Source of the DNA: Treponema sp.
Lineage (GTDB): Bacteria; Spirochaetota; Spirochaetia; Treponematales; Treponemataceae
Assembly: GCA_017619795.1 (NCBI GenBank)
Contig: JAFZRP010000091.1
Span: 1 to 43,756, forward strand
Length of the DNA: 43,756 nt
Reading direction: 5' to 3'
Position numbers and translations under genes: made by a program. The notes beneath the pieces are model-generated. The model saw only the letters and a list, made by a program, of their open reading frames with translations, did not search any database and was not told the origin of the DNA. Each line of letters starts with the position of its first letter. The first letter of the stretch is position 1. Shown here piece by piece: positions 7,834-16,171 of this stretch.

Positions 7834-9585
7834 ATGGATACAAAGGCTTTAAATGGGGAAGTGTTTTTTAGAATGCTTTCTGGTGGACTTAAGAATCTTA
7901 AGGCAAACAGCAAAACAATTGATGACCTTAACGTTTTTCCAGTCCCAGATGGAGACACTGGCTCCAATATGTCAAGCACCTTTGCCGCTGGTTTTGCAGA
8001 GGCAGAAAAGCATCAATCAGAAAAAATAGGTGAGGTTGCAGAAAAACTTGCTCACGGAATGCTTCTTGGTGCACGCGGTAACTCTGGTGTAATTCTTTCA
8101 CAGATTTTTAAGGGTATTCAGCTGGGACTTTCCGGCTACGACAGTGTAAATGTTTCACAGCTGCTTGCGGCTTATGAAAAGGGCGTTGAGCAGTCTTATC
8201 ATGCGGTAGTAAAGCCTGTTGAAGGTACAATCCTTACAGTTTTCAGGGAAGCTACCGAATATACAAAAAATTGTCTTAATGAGTCTTCAACAATCGAAGA
8301 TTTTTATAAAGCACATCTTCTAGGGGCTAGAATTGCCCTGCCAAAAACAAAGGATATTCTTCAGGCACTTAAAGAGGCAGATGTAATAGACAGCGGTGGA
8401 GCAGGCTACCTGAGCATTGCGTACGGAATGTTCCATACACTTATAAATCCAAAATATAATCCGGCAGAAAGCAAGGAATATGCAGACAGCAATACCGGCT
8501 TTAATGGTGCACCAGTTTCAAATGCTGATTTTGATTCAATTTCAACAAGCGAAAAAGCCGGAGCTCCAGCTGTGGACATTTCTGCTTTTACACGCGACAG
8601 TGTTCTTGAATTCGGCTACTGTACAGAATGCTTGCTCAGGCTCCAGACTGCAAAGGTAAAGGAAGAAACCGGCGGTTCAATAGAGGATTTTGATGTAAAC
8701 ATCATCATCAACTTTTTGAACGAAATGGGCGGTGAATCTGTAGTTGCGTTTAAGGAAGATGATATTGTTAAGCTCCATGTTCACACGCCGAATCCTGGTA
8801 CAGTTTTGAACGAGCTTAGACGATACGGCGAGTTCCTTACTGTAAAAATTGAAAATATGGCACTTCAGCATGAGGAAATCATAAAATCTTCATCATCATC
8901 AGCTAAAAAAGCAGAACACAAGCATATTGCAATAGTTTGTGTTGCAAACGGCGACGGTATAAAAAAAGCTTTCACCGATTTTGGCGCAGATATAATAATT
9001 GACGGCGGACAGACAGGAAATCCTCCGGCTTCGGCTTTTATAGATGCTTACAAGCAGTTGAATGCCGACCACATTCTTGTTCTTCCAAACAATTCAAACA
9101 TTATCCTTACGGCTCAGCAGTCAGCTTCGCTTTATTCAGAGACACAAATCCACATAATTCCGACAAAGTCGGTTCAGCAGTGCTTTAGTGCGCTTGCCGT
9201 AATAAATCCGCTTGCAGACGATGTGGAAGCAATGCTTGAAGATGTTCAGGAAACAGTTGATAATGTTATAAGCGGCGATGTTGCAGTTGCAATTCGCGAT
9301 GCAGAGCTTTGCGGAAAACAGATAAAAACGGGCGATTATCTTGGAATGTTCGGCGAAAAGGTTGTAAGTGTAACAAAGGACAAGCTTTCTGCACTTATGG
9401 AAATGCTTGCCGCAATTGAAGATATTGATGACCGCGAGCTTTTGACTTTGTTTGTAGGTAAGGATGTTTCACAGGAAGAAGCTGATAAAGCTGAAGAACT
9501 GATGACGGAAAAATATCCTGATCTGGAAATTACGGTTTATAATGGCGGGCAGGATGTATACAGCTTCCTGGCAGCGGTTGAATAA
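7834..9585 (+). CDS. fakA: Fatty acid kinase FakA (DAK2/YloV family)
   Basis: A 583-aa cytoplasmic kinase that phosphorylates fatty acids presented by FakB to acyl phosphates. The N-terminal DhaL/DAK2 domain contains the Mg-ATP loop NVFPVPDGDTGSNMSST (about residues 33-49), GARGNSGVILSQ (about 80-91) and DSGGAGYLS. The middle EDD-type domain has SVVAFKEDDIVKLHVHT, and the C-terminal DegV-like domain ends in ITVYNGGQ. The length matches the family. I use the ATG at 7834 because the protein then begins at the conserved domain; an upstream in-frame start at 7786 overlaps the palindromic region. It is the first gene of an operon with plsX, a DegV-family FakB and an acyl carrier protein, which supports the assignment. 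Confidence 0.9.
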   Translation: MDTKALNGEVFFRMLSGGLKNLKANSKTIDDLNVFPVPDGDTGSNMSSTFAAGFAEAEKHQSEKIGEVAEKLAHGMLLGARGNSGVILSQIFKGIQLGLSGYDSVNVSQLLAAYEKGVEQSYHAVVKPVEGTILTVFREATEYTKNCLNESSTIEDFYKAHLLGARIALPKTKDILQALKEADVIDSGGAGYLSIAYGMFHTLINPKYNPAESKEYADSNTGFNGAPVSNADFDSISTSEKAGAPAVDISAFTRDSVLEFGYCTECLLRLQTAKVKEETGGSIEDFDVNIIINFLNEMGGESVVAFKEDDIVKLHVHTPNPGTVLNELRRYGEFLTVKIENMALQHEEIIKSSSSSAKKAEHKHIAIVCVANGDGIKKAFTDFGADIIIDGGQTGNPPASAFIDAYKQLNADHILVLPNNSNIILTAQQSASLYSETQIHIIPTKSVQQCFSALAVINPLADDVEAMLEDVQETVDNVISGDVAVAIRDAELCGKQIKTGDYLGMFGEKVVSVTKDKLSALMEMLAAIEDIDDRELLTLFVGKDVSQEEADKAEELMTEKYPDLEITVYNGGQDVYSFLAAVE

Positions 9586-9595
9586 AGATAATGTC

Positions 9596-9618
9596 ATTCT
9601 CGGGCTTGACTCGGGAAT
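9596..9618. repeat. REP-like palindrome between fakA and plsX
   Basis: ATTCTCGGG and CTCGGGAAT pair over all nine positions (with G-U pairs) around the loop CTTGA, preceded by GTC. The form GTCATTCYCGGGCTTGAC..GGGAATC is a widespread dispersed palindrome in bacteria. It might affect mRNA stability between the two genes. Confidence 0.6.
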
Positions 9619-9639
9619 CTTAATATAGGAGTTATTTTC

Positions 9640-10629
9640 ATGGATAAAATGTATACAGTTGTAATTGATACTTTGGGCAGCGATAAAGGTCCGGAGATGA
9701 TTGTTACTGGAGCCTGCAAGGCTCTGGAGCAGTTCAGCAATCTTAAGGTTTGCTTGACCGGTGATGAAGCAGTTATTTCTGCAAAGCTTAAGGAGCTTAG
9801 AGCAGATCTTTCCAGAGTAAAAATCATTCATGCACCGGATTGCATTACAAACTTTGATCATCCGGTAATGGCAATTAAGCAGAAGACAAACTCGTCTCTG
9901 GTAAAGGCACTTGAAGAAGTAAAGAATAATGATGAAGTAATTGGAATGGTAAACGCAGGAAGCACAGGTGCTTTGCTTGTAGGTTCAATGATGTACCTTC
10001 ATAAGACTGATTTAGCACGTCCTGCGCTTGCAGCTGTTCTGCCGGCAGAAAAAGGCGGCTTTACCTGCGTTGTAGATACAGGTGCCAACACAGACTGTTC
10101 AAGCGATATGCTCGTTCAGTTTGCACACCTTGGTTCAGAGCTTATGCACGACTTATATAAGATTGATAAACCAAGAGTTGGACTTCTTTCTAACGGTGCA
10201 GAGGAATCTAAAGGAAATGCACTTGTTAAGGAAACTCATCAGCTTTTGAAGGCAGAAAAGGATTTGAACTTTGTTGGTAATATGGAAGGTACAAATGCTC
10301 TTTCCGGCGACTGCGATGTTCTTGTTTGCGATGGATTTGCTGGAAACCAGGTTCTTAAGGTTTCAGAAGGAATTGCTCGTCGTCTTATAACAGATATTGT
10401 TAAGCTTGGAAAAAAGACAGGAAATCAGCAGTATCTGGAGCTTGCCGGACAGCTTGCTGCAATGTACGATTTTAATTCTCTTGGCGGCGGTCTTGTACTT
10501 GGTGTTTCTAAGCTTGTTATTAAAGCACATGGTGCCGCAAACGAAATGTCTATAGTAAACACTACAAAAATGCTTTTGAATCTTGCAGAGAACAAATCGG
10601 TTTATGGTGTGGACAATAAGGTAGAATAG
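9640..10629 (+). CDS. plsX: Phosphate acyltransferase PlsX
   Basis: A 329-aa soluble enzyme that interconverts acyl-ACP and acyl phosphate, the acyl donor for PlsY in phosphatidic acid synthesis. Family signatures are the N-terminal DTLGSDKGPEMIV, NAGSTGALLVGSMM (about residues 106-119), VVDTGANTDC, GLLSNGAEESKGN, and VCDGFAGNQVLKVSEG near residue 233. The usual DAMGGDxAP N-terminus is here DTLGSDKGP. GGAG lies 8 nt before the ATG. Its place between FakA and FakB links imported fatty acids with ACP-bound chains. Confidence 0.95.
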   Translation: MDKMYTVVIDTLGSDKGPEMIVTGACKALEQFSNLKVCLTGDEAVISAKLKELRADLSRVKIIHAPDCITNFDHPVMAIKQKTNSSLVKALEEVKNNDEVIGMVNAGSTGALLVGSMMYLHKTDLARPALAAVLPAEKGGFTCVVDTGANTDCSSDMLVQFAHLGSELMHDLYKIDKPRVGLLSNGAEESKGNALVKETHQLLKAEKDLNFVGNMEGTNALSGDCDVLVCDGFAGNQVLKVSEGIARRLITDIVKLGKKTGNQQYLELAGQLAAMYDFNSLGGGLVLGVSKLVIKAHGAANEMSIVNTTKMLLNLAENKSVYGVDNKVE

Positions 10630-10659
10630 GCGGTACAATAGAGCTAGGAGAACTTTTTT

Positions 10660-11562
10660 ATGGAAAACAAACGTTACGTAATGTGCACTTCCACCGGATG
10701 TATTGAATATGGTCCGGAACGATACAAAAAGTATGATATTGGAATTATCCGTGTAAGACTCACTTTTCTTGGTGTTGAATATGAAGAAGGTCCAGATTTA
10801 GACCCTGTTGAGTTTTACAGACAGCAGGAAACAATTGAGAATCCAAAGGATAATCTTCCAAAAACAGCAATTCCTGATGCAGAAAAAGTTAGAAAACAGT
10901 TCAATGAGCTTTATGAAAAAGGCTATAACGAGCTTATCATAATTGCAATCAGCTCTGGTTTGGGCGGAACCTACAATGAGCTTCGTCTTATTGGAGAAGA
11001 GTATGCCGACAAGATGAAGATTACTGTAATCGACAGCCGCATTACTGCCTTCAATGAAGGTCTTCTTGCAATTAAAGCTGCCGAAATGGTAGAAAAAGGA
11101 GTTCCAACAGAACAGATTGTTAAGGAAATTGAGTGGATTAAGGCTCGCCAGGAATTTATGGGAATTGATGGCAAGCTCGATTACCTTATTTATAACGGTC
11201 GTCTCAAGGGCGGAAAAGCCTTTATGGGAAAAATGCTCAGCATCTGTCCTGTAATTCATTTCGACCGCAACGGTGAAGTTGTTGCTCTTGCAAGTGTAAG
11301 AACACAGAAAAAGGCTTTGCAGAAAACCTGCGAGATTATAAAGGAAAAGATTGGGGAGCGTGATCCTAAGGATTATATTTTGTTCCATGTTTATACAGGT
11401 CCATCTGCAATTACAGAGCTTCGTGAAGTTGAAAAGGCTTATGGAATTGAGTGCAACCACGAGGATGTAATTATGTCACCTGTAAGCGGTTGTCATAACG
11501 GACCTTGGCTTGCCGGTTATGAGTTCTTCCCTCTTCGCCGTGATGATGAGCCTTTGGAGTAG
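10660..11562 (+). CDS. fakB: DegV-family fatty-acid-binding protein (FakB)
   Basis: A 300-aa DegV-fold protein. Family motifs are TAIPDAEKVRKQFNELYEKG, AISSGLGGTYNE (about residues 87-98), TVIDSRITAFNEGLL (about 122-136), LDYLIYNGRLKGGKAF and the C-terminal VSGCHNGPW. FakB binds a fatty acid and hands it to FakA for phosphorylation, then exchanges acyl phosphate with PlsX. The N-terminus (MCTSTGCIEYGPE) is a variant of the usual DSTADL start. AGGAG lies 9 nt upstream. The gene is 30 nt after plsX, clearly cotranscribed. Confidence 0.9.
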   Translation: MENKRYVMCTSTGCIEYGPERYKKYDIGIIRVRLTFLGVEYEEGPDLDPVEFYRQQETIENPKDNLPKTAIPDAEKVRKQFNELYEKGYNELIIIAISSGLGGTYNELRLIGEEYADKMKITVIDSRITAFNEGLLAIKAAEMVEKGVPTEQIVKEIEWIKARQEFMGIDGKLDYLIYNGRLKGGKAFMGKMLSICPVIHFDRNGEVVALASVRTQKKALQKTCEIIKEKIGERDPKDYILFHVYTGPSAITELREVEKAYGIECNHEDVIMSPVSGCHNGPWLAGYEFFPLRRDDEPLE

Positions 11563-11599
11563 AGTTTTATAAAATTGATTTCTTGACAAGGATATACAG

Positions 11600-11836
11600 A
11601 TGATTATTGACGACTTAAAACAGATTGTAAAAAAAACTGCACCAAAGGTTGACGTAGATAAAATAACAGAAGATGCACGTCTTCTTGAAGATTTACGTCT
11701 CGACTCTCTTTCTGTTCTGATGATGTCGATGGGTGTTGAAGAGTTTTATGGAATTACCCTTGAAGAGTTTGTTCCATTCAAAACTGTAAAGGATGTAATT
11801 GACTATCTGAAGAAGATGGGAATTAAAGACGAGTAG
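11600..11836 (+). CDS. Acyl carrier protein
   Basis: A 78-aa acidic four-helix protein. LEDLRLDSLSVLMMSMGVEE carries Ser in the DSL motif (about residue 37) that receives the 4'-phosphopantetheine arm. The sequence differs from standard AcpP (RLDSLSV where AcpP has LGADSLD), so this may be a specialised ACP for the FakAB-PlsX route rather than the main ACP of fatty acid synthesis. It is the last gene of the operon, followed 17 nt later by a strong terminator. The spacer before it has only a weak ribosome-binding site (AAGGA). Confidence 0.9.
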   Translation: MIIDDLKQIVKKTAPKVDVDKITEDARLLEDLRLDSLSVLMMSMGVEEFYGITLEEFVPFKTVKDVIDYLKKMGIKDE

Positions 11837-11853
11837 TGAACCCATTTATACAC

Positions 11854-11897
11854 AAAAAAAGCGGTCATTCGAAACAAACTCGATGACCGCTTTTTTT
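11854..11897. terminator. Bidirectional rho-independent terminator
   Basis: AAAAAAAGCGGTCAT pairs with ATGACCGCTTTTTTT around a 14-nt loop. It lies between the convergent ACP and beta-barrel genes and serves both. Confidence 0.9.
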
Positions 11898-11914
11898 GTA
11901 TCATATACTATTTT

Positions 11915-12385
11915 TTAGAGCCAGATTCTGAAACCGCCGGCAGCACCAAAGCCTGCCCAGTTGAAGCCAGCCTGTCCACTTTCGCCGCTAAGGTTGATAT
12001 TGAAAGTTGGCTGATATACTGCCTGTACATAAAGCTCAAGGAAGTTGTTCAAAAGTCTTACATTTGTTCCTAATACAGCACGAGGACCAATGTTCAGATA
12101 AGACCATCCGTCTCCCATATACATTTTGCCGCCAAGACCAACACCGTAGAAGTATCCCCATGTTCCTTCAATTGCAGGATTTGCAATCCACCAGTCAGCA
12201 GTAAGACCAAAGCCTGTTACGCTTCCAATTGATACATCTGCAGCGAAAATACAAGGAAGATTGTCTGCCTTAAATGTAACAGAAGCACCAAGTGGGTAAC
12301 CACCCTGAGCACCAATACCAAAAGCAAAGATCTTTGCAGAACCCATTACAGCCAGAACGGCAAGTACAGCCAAAAGTTTTTTCAT
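11915..12385 (-). CDS. Small outer-membrane beta-barrel protein (BAPKO_0422-like)
   Basis: A 156-aa protein with a clear Sec signal peptide (MKKLLAVLAVLAVMGSAKIFA, cleavage after about residue 21). The mature part alternates Gly and aromatic residues (GIGAQGGYPLGASV, TWGYFYGVGLGGKMYM, GAAGGFRIWL) and ends in a hydrophobic/aromatic strand (FRIWL), as expected for an eight-stranded barrel inserted in the outer membrane. The pattern matches small spirochaetal proteins annotated as BAPKO_0422 family. SD AAGAGG lies 8 nt before the ATG. It is monocistronic, next to the original chromosomal end of the tRNA-Lys locus. Confidence 0.75.
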   Translation of the reverse strand: MKKLLAVLAVLAVMGSAKIFAFGIGAQGGYPLGASVTFKADNLPCIFAADVSIGSVTGFGLTADWWIANPAIEGTWGYFYGVGLGGKMYMGDGWSYLNIGPRAVLGTNVRLLNNFLELYVQAVYQPTFNINLSGESGQAGFNWAGFGAAGGFRIWL

Positions 12386-12517
12386 AGAAAAATACCTCTT
12401 AAAAATAATTTATAAAACTCTCTCTCAATTTCCCAAACTTTTCTATAATAAAACTTTAATTAGATAATAAAATATTAACAGAATGTATTTGGATTTGCAA
12501 GAAAAATTGAAAAGCAT

Positions 12518-12549
12518 AAAAAAAGGCTTCCGAAAATCGGAAGCCTTTT
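12518..12549 (-). terminator. Original terminator of tRNA-Lys
   Basis: AAAAGGCTTCCGA pairs with TCGGAAGCCTTTT; on the minus strand it ends in a T-run. It lies 2 nt beyond the displaced 3' end of tRNA-Lys. This is where the tRNA terminator sits relative to the gene, so it is probably the one used before the element integrated. Confidence 0.85.
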
Positions 12550-12551
12550 CC

Positions 12552-12593
12552 TGAGCTATGATGGATTCGAACCATCGACCCACGCCTTAAAAG
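12552..12593. repeat. attL: displaced 3' end of tRNA-Lys
   Basis: This 42-bp copy of the tRNA-Lys 3' part (T arm, anticodon 3' side, acceptor 3' strand) is identical to 39232-39273. It lacks the 5' half of the tRNA, so it is not a gene. Confidence 0.95.
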
Positions 12594-12683
12594 ACAATAT
12601 TAGTAGTTACCAGAACTATTCAAACACTCTAAATGTAATAAATATATATAATTATTTTATTATATAATATGCATTTATGCAAC

Positions 12684-12717
12684 TGAGACGACTTGAGTGG
12701 TTTTGAGAAGTACTGAG
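12684..12717 (+). promoter_or_regulatory. Four TGAG boxes with exact 10-bp phasing (integrase arm sites?)
   Basis: TGAG occurs at 12684, 12694, 12704 and 12714, one helical turn apart, 90 bp inside attL. Phased direct repeats at this distance suit arm-type binding sites of a tyrosine integrase or sites of its excisionase. A related inverted array lies at 20876-20899. Confidence 0.55.
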
Positions 12718-12720
12718 TTT

Positions 12721-12739
12721 TGTCAACCTTTTTGTCAAC
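12721..12739. promoter_or_regulatory. TGTCAAC pair shared with the right end
   Basis: TGTCAAC occurs at 12721 and 12733, and the 16-bp block CAACCTTTTTGTCAAC recurs at 39070-39085 near attR. Identical short sites near both ends of the element are what integrase arm-binding sites look like. Confidence 0.55.
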
Positions 12740-13288
12740 ATTCGTGCTAACTATGTTTTATTTATGAGGGTGTATTTAGAATATCAGTCGCTCCAGGACT
12801 GCCCAGCAGACCTTCCGCTCCTTCCACGCATACATCCTGAACAAGCTCCATCTTCAGAAAGGTAGCAAACAGACAGCTCACTCATTCACTCCATTCCGCC
12901 TCACTTCGTTCAGCTCATTCCGTTCATTCGTTCCCAGACTGTTTGCATTCACTAACAAGCTCGCAAGTGGGCCTTTGTGAAAGCAGCGCAAGGAGCAATG
13001 AAAGCACAGTCAGCTGCAGTCGCTCCGGTACCGCTTTGCGGACCCTCCGCTTTGTGCATCTGCCTGTTTCCGCACGCGGGCAGAAGTTGTATGTGTTATC
13101 GTTTTGTAAAAGCCGCCGAACTTCTTCTCTCGCGCAAAACATTTGTTCTGAAATGAAAGCTGGTCCTTCCGCGTGTACCGCAACTTAAAACTGCAGGCAC
13201 GCAAAAGCGTTCCCCCTTTCCCCCCGCCGCGGGGCATCCCCCTTTTCCCCCTTCGTAAAAAATAAGGAATGTTTTTGAACCGCTCTTG

Positions 13289-13301
13289 GGGGGCACGGGG
13301 G
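13289..13301. repeat. GGGGGCACGGGGG repeat, copy 1
   Basis: A 13-bp G-rich direct repeat, identical to 13998-14010. Confidence 0.7.
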
Positions 13302-13872
13302 CACCCTTTTACTCAACATTACAGTTGTCCTGCAGTTTTAAGATGCTACATTGGTTCTTTGGTGGCGGCTTCTTCGGGATATCGTTTTGTGTGTGATAAG
13401 GTTTTGCCTCAATCGCCCAGCCCAGAAGGCTGTGCTCAATCGGCAAGGCAGCAACGTCCGTGTTGCCGCCGTTCTTCGCGTTGAGCTTCTTCTCATTCAG
13501 TTACTGTGCCTGCAGATGACGCTCTGGTCGCGTGTAAGCACGCTCCCGTCGCTCCACGGATTGATAGATCTTCCAACTCCAGTCGCAGGCTTGCCATAAG
13601 CTTGTGCCCGCTATGCAGCCACTTGAAATTGAACAAGACTGCTCCTTCCGAATGCTTTCTGAAAAAATGATACCTCTTTGTTTAGGTCCTTCGGACAAAA
13701 TGATTTCTTCCAGGAAAAAGCTGATACTTCAAAACTACGCTCAGACAGCTTTCAAAAGTTTGCGATTGCTGCGTAAACGCTTGAGTTTGAAAAGCCGTCT
13801 TCGCTCCGCACTGATTCTTTCAGGTCACCGCTTCGCGACGGCACGATGATTTTCAAAACTCGCGGGTGGAGC

Positions 13873-13898
13873 GCGCGCAGCGGTCAAAAAAGTTTAAG
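13873..13898. repeat. GCGCGCAGCGGTCA block, copy 1
   Basis: The 14-bp GCGCGCAGCGGTCA followed by AAAAAAGTTT recurs at 20691-20730, where an 11-bp insertion separates the two parts. The two copies flank cargo block 1. Confidence 0.7.
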
Positions 13899-13997
13899 TT
13901 TATGTATTTGATTCTAAACAACGCTTGTTTCTGTTTCAGGAAAAAAAATGAGCTTCCTCTGTTTCTCCTTGCAACGCTTAGAAGCTTAGCGCAACTA

Positions 13998-14010
13998 GGG
14001 GGCACGGGGG
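13998..14010. repeat. GGGGGCACGGGGG repeat, copy 2
   Basis: Identical to 13289-13301. It marks the sharp change from the C/G-rich tract to the AT-rich DUF4145 gene, which ends 8 bp further on. Confidence 0.7.
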
Positions 14011-14018
14011 ATTATATC

Positions 14019-14819
14019 TTAAAGAAGATTCTTTTTCTCTGCATATTTATTAAGTATAAATAAAGTTGAATTAAAACAATCTAAAATATCTATAAGATCT
14101 GAATCATCGTATTTATAAGGAGGTTCTTTCTTTATTTTTCCTGGATGTGCAGCTTTGTTTCCATATTCTTTTAATTGGAAAAATAAATCATATTCTTTTC
14201 TAGGCAATCTATTATTCTTTAGACCCTTCAAAAGGTCTTTTAAATCAACTTCCCAATCAGAATCTTTATTATATTTTAGCTGATAATTTTTATTAATTTT
14301 ATTAGCATCTTCTTCAAAATAGGTCCATATTCCAATTTCTAAACAAGTTCTAAAAATAACGATAGCCATAGCTGGTTCAGAACATAATCTAGAAATTGAT
14401 GAAATTGCAAGATATCTAATGTAGTCATCTAAATGGAAATATGAATGTGCATTATAATATGTGTCGAGTTGTACATTTCTAAGAGCTTGTTTTTTATCCA
14501 ATTCTCCTAAAACATGGCATTGCTTTTTAGTATTTATTCTGTCTAAAAAATATTCTGCTCTATCTCTCCAATGTTTTACAGGTAGTCCATTTTTTTCATC
14601 AGAAGCTTTTTTATAAAATTCTGTTGCCGTTGGTAAATCCCCAAGACATTCTGCAGTAATTGCTTTTTCAAAAAGTATCATTTTATCTTTAGGATATTTA
14701 TTTTCAATTTCATCAAAATGCTTATAATTCTGTATATCTTCAATCAAAGTAAGCCTAGAGGTTTCAATTATTTCTTGCCAAATATCACGCCATTCAGTCA
14801 TCTTTTCATCAGAAATCAT
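14019..14819 (-). CDS. DUF4145 (HEPN-like) domain protein
   Basis: A 266-aa protein. The C-terminal part has the DUF4145 pattern: a helical segment with AMAIVIFRTCLEIGIW, a central charged region, and KEYGNKAAHPGKIKKEPP, where N-K-A-A-H corresponds to the conserved RNxxxH-like end of HEPN-type helices. The N-terminal half is helical, possibly TPR-like (TEFYKKASDEK), without known motifs. DUF4145 proteins are common in defence islands and phage elements, and some HEPN relatives are RNases; activity here is inferred only. The start at 14819 is chosen because GGAG lies 6 nt before it. It is divergent from the DUF6884 gene. Confidence 0.6.
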   Translation of the reverse strand: MISDEKMTEWRDIWQEIIETSRLTLIEDIQNYKHFDEIENKYPKDKMILFEKAITAECLGDLPTATEFYKKASDEKNGLPVKHWRDRAEYFLDRINTKKQCHVLGELDKKQALRNVQLDTYYNAHSYFHLDDYIRYLAISSISRLCSEPAMAIVIFRTCLEIGIWTYFEEDANKINKNYQLKYNKDSDWEVDLKDLLKGLKNNRLPRKEYDLFFQLKEYGNKAAHPGKIKKEPPYKYDDSDLIDILDCFNSTLFILNKYAEKKNLL

Positions 14820-14902
14820 AAAAAACTCCATATTATTTAATAAATAATTCAGCTTTATTCTTGACAAAATAAAAAATCTATTATTAAACTAAGTATATAA
14901 GC

Positions 14903-14916
14903 GTTTTGTACAAAAC
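14903..14916. promoter_or_regulatory. Perfect 14-bp palindrome in a divergent gap
   Basis: GTTTTGTACAAAAC lies between the DUF4145 and DUF6884 genes, 84 bp from the first, and could be an operator. The rest of the gap up to 15173 has a second palindrome (CTATCGATAG, about 14942-14951) and no convincing gene. Confidence 0.45.
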
Positions 14917-15173
14917 ACAATCATATCAATTAAGGAGTTGCCTATCGATAGACCCCACATTGGAGATTTTATTTTTGGGGGAAAGCTATATGCTTTTAAT
15001 TCAAACATTAAAAATTTTCAATGGTCGAATTACTTCTCGTAATTCTATTTCGGGTGTTTTGTCAGGTACTTCTTATCAAATCTTAATAAGAACCTCAAAA
15101 CAATTTAATTCTTTCTCATCGTCTAATCAGTAGTTTTACTGTCTGTTAGTCAATTTAACTGCGAGGTATTCTT

Positions 15174-15614
15174 ATGAAAACAATCGTTCTTGTTTCCTGC
15201 TGCAAGGAAAAACTTCACTTATCTGTTCCAGTTCCAGCTGAACAGCTTTATCAGTCGGCAAAGTTCAAAAAAGCTTTGGAGTATGCAAGATTATTAAATC
15301 CGGATGCAATCTACATTCTTTCCGCAAAACATCATGTAGTTGAATTATCACAGCCTCTCAAATGGTATGATGAGAAATTACAGGATAAATCACAAGAAGA
15401 AAGAAAAAAATGGGCACAAGATTGCATTAAAACTTTAAAAGAAAAACATGACTTAAAGAATGACAAGTTCATCATTCTCGCCGGTTTTGATTATTATTTT
15501 CGTCTTCTTGGAACTGAAAGAATTCAAAACTACGAGCTCCCATTAGATGGCCTTACTCATGGACGTGCTCTTCACTGGCTTAATGAACACATTAAGGAGG
15601 TAAAAAATGATTAA
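15174..15614 (+). CDS. DUF6884-family protein
   Basis: A 146-aa protein beginning MKTIVLVSCCKEKL, followed by PAEQLYQSAKFKKALEYA and YILSAKHHVVEL. This S-C-x-x-K, A-x-x-L-Y and hLSAKxxhh order is that of the DUF6884 family. The biochemical role of the family is not known to me; members often sit in phages and mobile islands. GAGGT precedes the start by 8 nt. It overlaps the GIY-YIG gene by 8 nt, so the two are translated together and probably act together. Confidence 0.65.
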   Translation: MKTIVLVSCCKEKLHLSVPVPAEQLYQSAKFKKALEYARLLNPDAIYILSAKHHVVELSQPLKWYDEKLQDKSQEERKKWAQDCIKTLKEKHDLKNDKFIILAGFDYYFRLLGTERIQNYELPLDGLTHGRALHWLNEHIKEVKND

Positions 15615-16170
15615 AGCATCTTCTTTGCGCAATTTGGAAGGACTCAAGAAGATTTCTTCCAAATCTGGTATTTACAAATGGTGGGTATCTAAAACTGAAT
15701 TTGATTTTATCCTTAAAACTTTGAATGTTTCATTCTCAGAAATTGAAAATGCATTAGAAACAAAAGAAGGATTATTTTGTGTATATGTTGGTATTGCAAA
15801 AAAATCTCTTCGTGAACGTCTTAATTGGCATGTAAATGATTCTCACACTGCACAACGTGTTGAAAGCGGAACTTTGTCTACATTACGTCAAACAATTGCC
15901 AGTATCGTTTCCCATAATCAATACGATAAAGCTTCAACAGATTTATTCATTGATAAAATGTTTGTTGAAGATTGTCTTGTTGATTGTTCCGCTGTTCCGG
16001 ATAAAGCTGCAGAAATACTCCACACTGTTGAAAAAAATCTTTTGAACAGATATTTAAGAATCTTAAATATTCAGGATAATCATCATCCTCTTTCAACCCC
16101 TATAAAAACTACTTTGAAAGAATTACGAAAACAAAGCCGTAATAAGGCATTACTTAACCAGGAGGTTTAA
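15607..16170 (+). CDS. GIY-YIG-type nuclease candidate
   Basis: A 187-aa protein with the GIY-YIG elements spread over a longer than usual spacing: SGIYKWWV (GIY at residues 21-23), FCVYVGIAKKSLRERL (YVG at 60-62, candidate catalytic Arg about 70-71), Glu in TVEKNLLNRYLRILN (142) and the following Asn (154). An insertion of about 30 residues separates the two strands. GGAGG lies 6 nt before the start. Members of this fold cleave DNA as homing, repair or restriction enzymes. The coupling to DUF6884 suggests a two-protein module. Function is inferred from motifs only. Confidence 0.6.
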   Translation: MIKASSLRNLEGLKKISSKSGIYKWWVSKTEFDFILKTLNVSFSEIENALETKEGLFCVYVGIAKKSLRERLNWHVNDSHTAQRVESGTLSTLRQTIASIVSHNQYDKASTDLFIDKMFVEDCLVDCSAVPDKAAEILHTVEKNLLNRYLRILNIQDNHHPLSTPIKTTLKELRKQSRNKALLNQEV

Positions 16171-16171
16171 T

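Larger units (their letters stand above)
12745..14018. other. Non-coding C/G-rich tract near the left end
   Basis: About 1.27 kb without a believable gene. It has many TTCG/TTCAT-type pyrimidine-rich stretches and several runs of C or G (for example around 13206-13250). The composition is clearly different from the AT-rich cargo beside it. Short frames on both strands have no recognisable domain and no ribosome-binding sites. It may be decayed DNA, a non-coding RNA locus, or a recombination hot spot. Two copies of GGGGGCACGGGGG and one copy of a 14-bp repeat lie in it. Confidence 0.6.

Noticed and set aside
10798..11460. 220-aa frame opposite fakB
   Set aside because: It is the mirror of a well-supported DegV-family gene, rich in Cys, Phe and Asn, without a start signal.
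12552..12593. A second tRNA-Lys gene
   Set aside because: Only the 3' 42 nt are present; the acceptor 5' strand, D arm and anticodon are missing, so it is an attachment-site copy.
13288..13301. G-quadruplex
   Set aside because: Only two G-runs lie close together in each copy of GGGGGCACGGGGG; four are needed for an intramolecular quadruplex.
12924..13698. Several short reading frames in the C/G-rich tract
   Set aside because: They overlap on both strands, lack ribosome-binding sites and recognisable domains, and have low-complexity or Cys/Arg/Ser-rich content typical of chance frames.
14906..15133. 75-aa frame before the DUF6884 gene
   Set aside because: It begins inside the GTTTTGTACAAAAC palindrome without a ribosome-binding site and shows no domain. 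An internal ATG after GGGGGAAAG could make a peptide of about 47 aa, but nothing else supports it.
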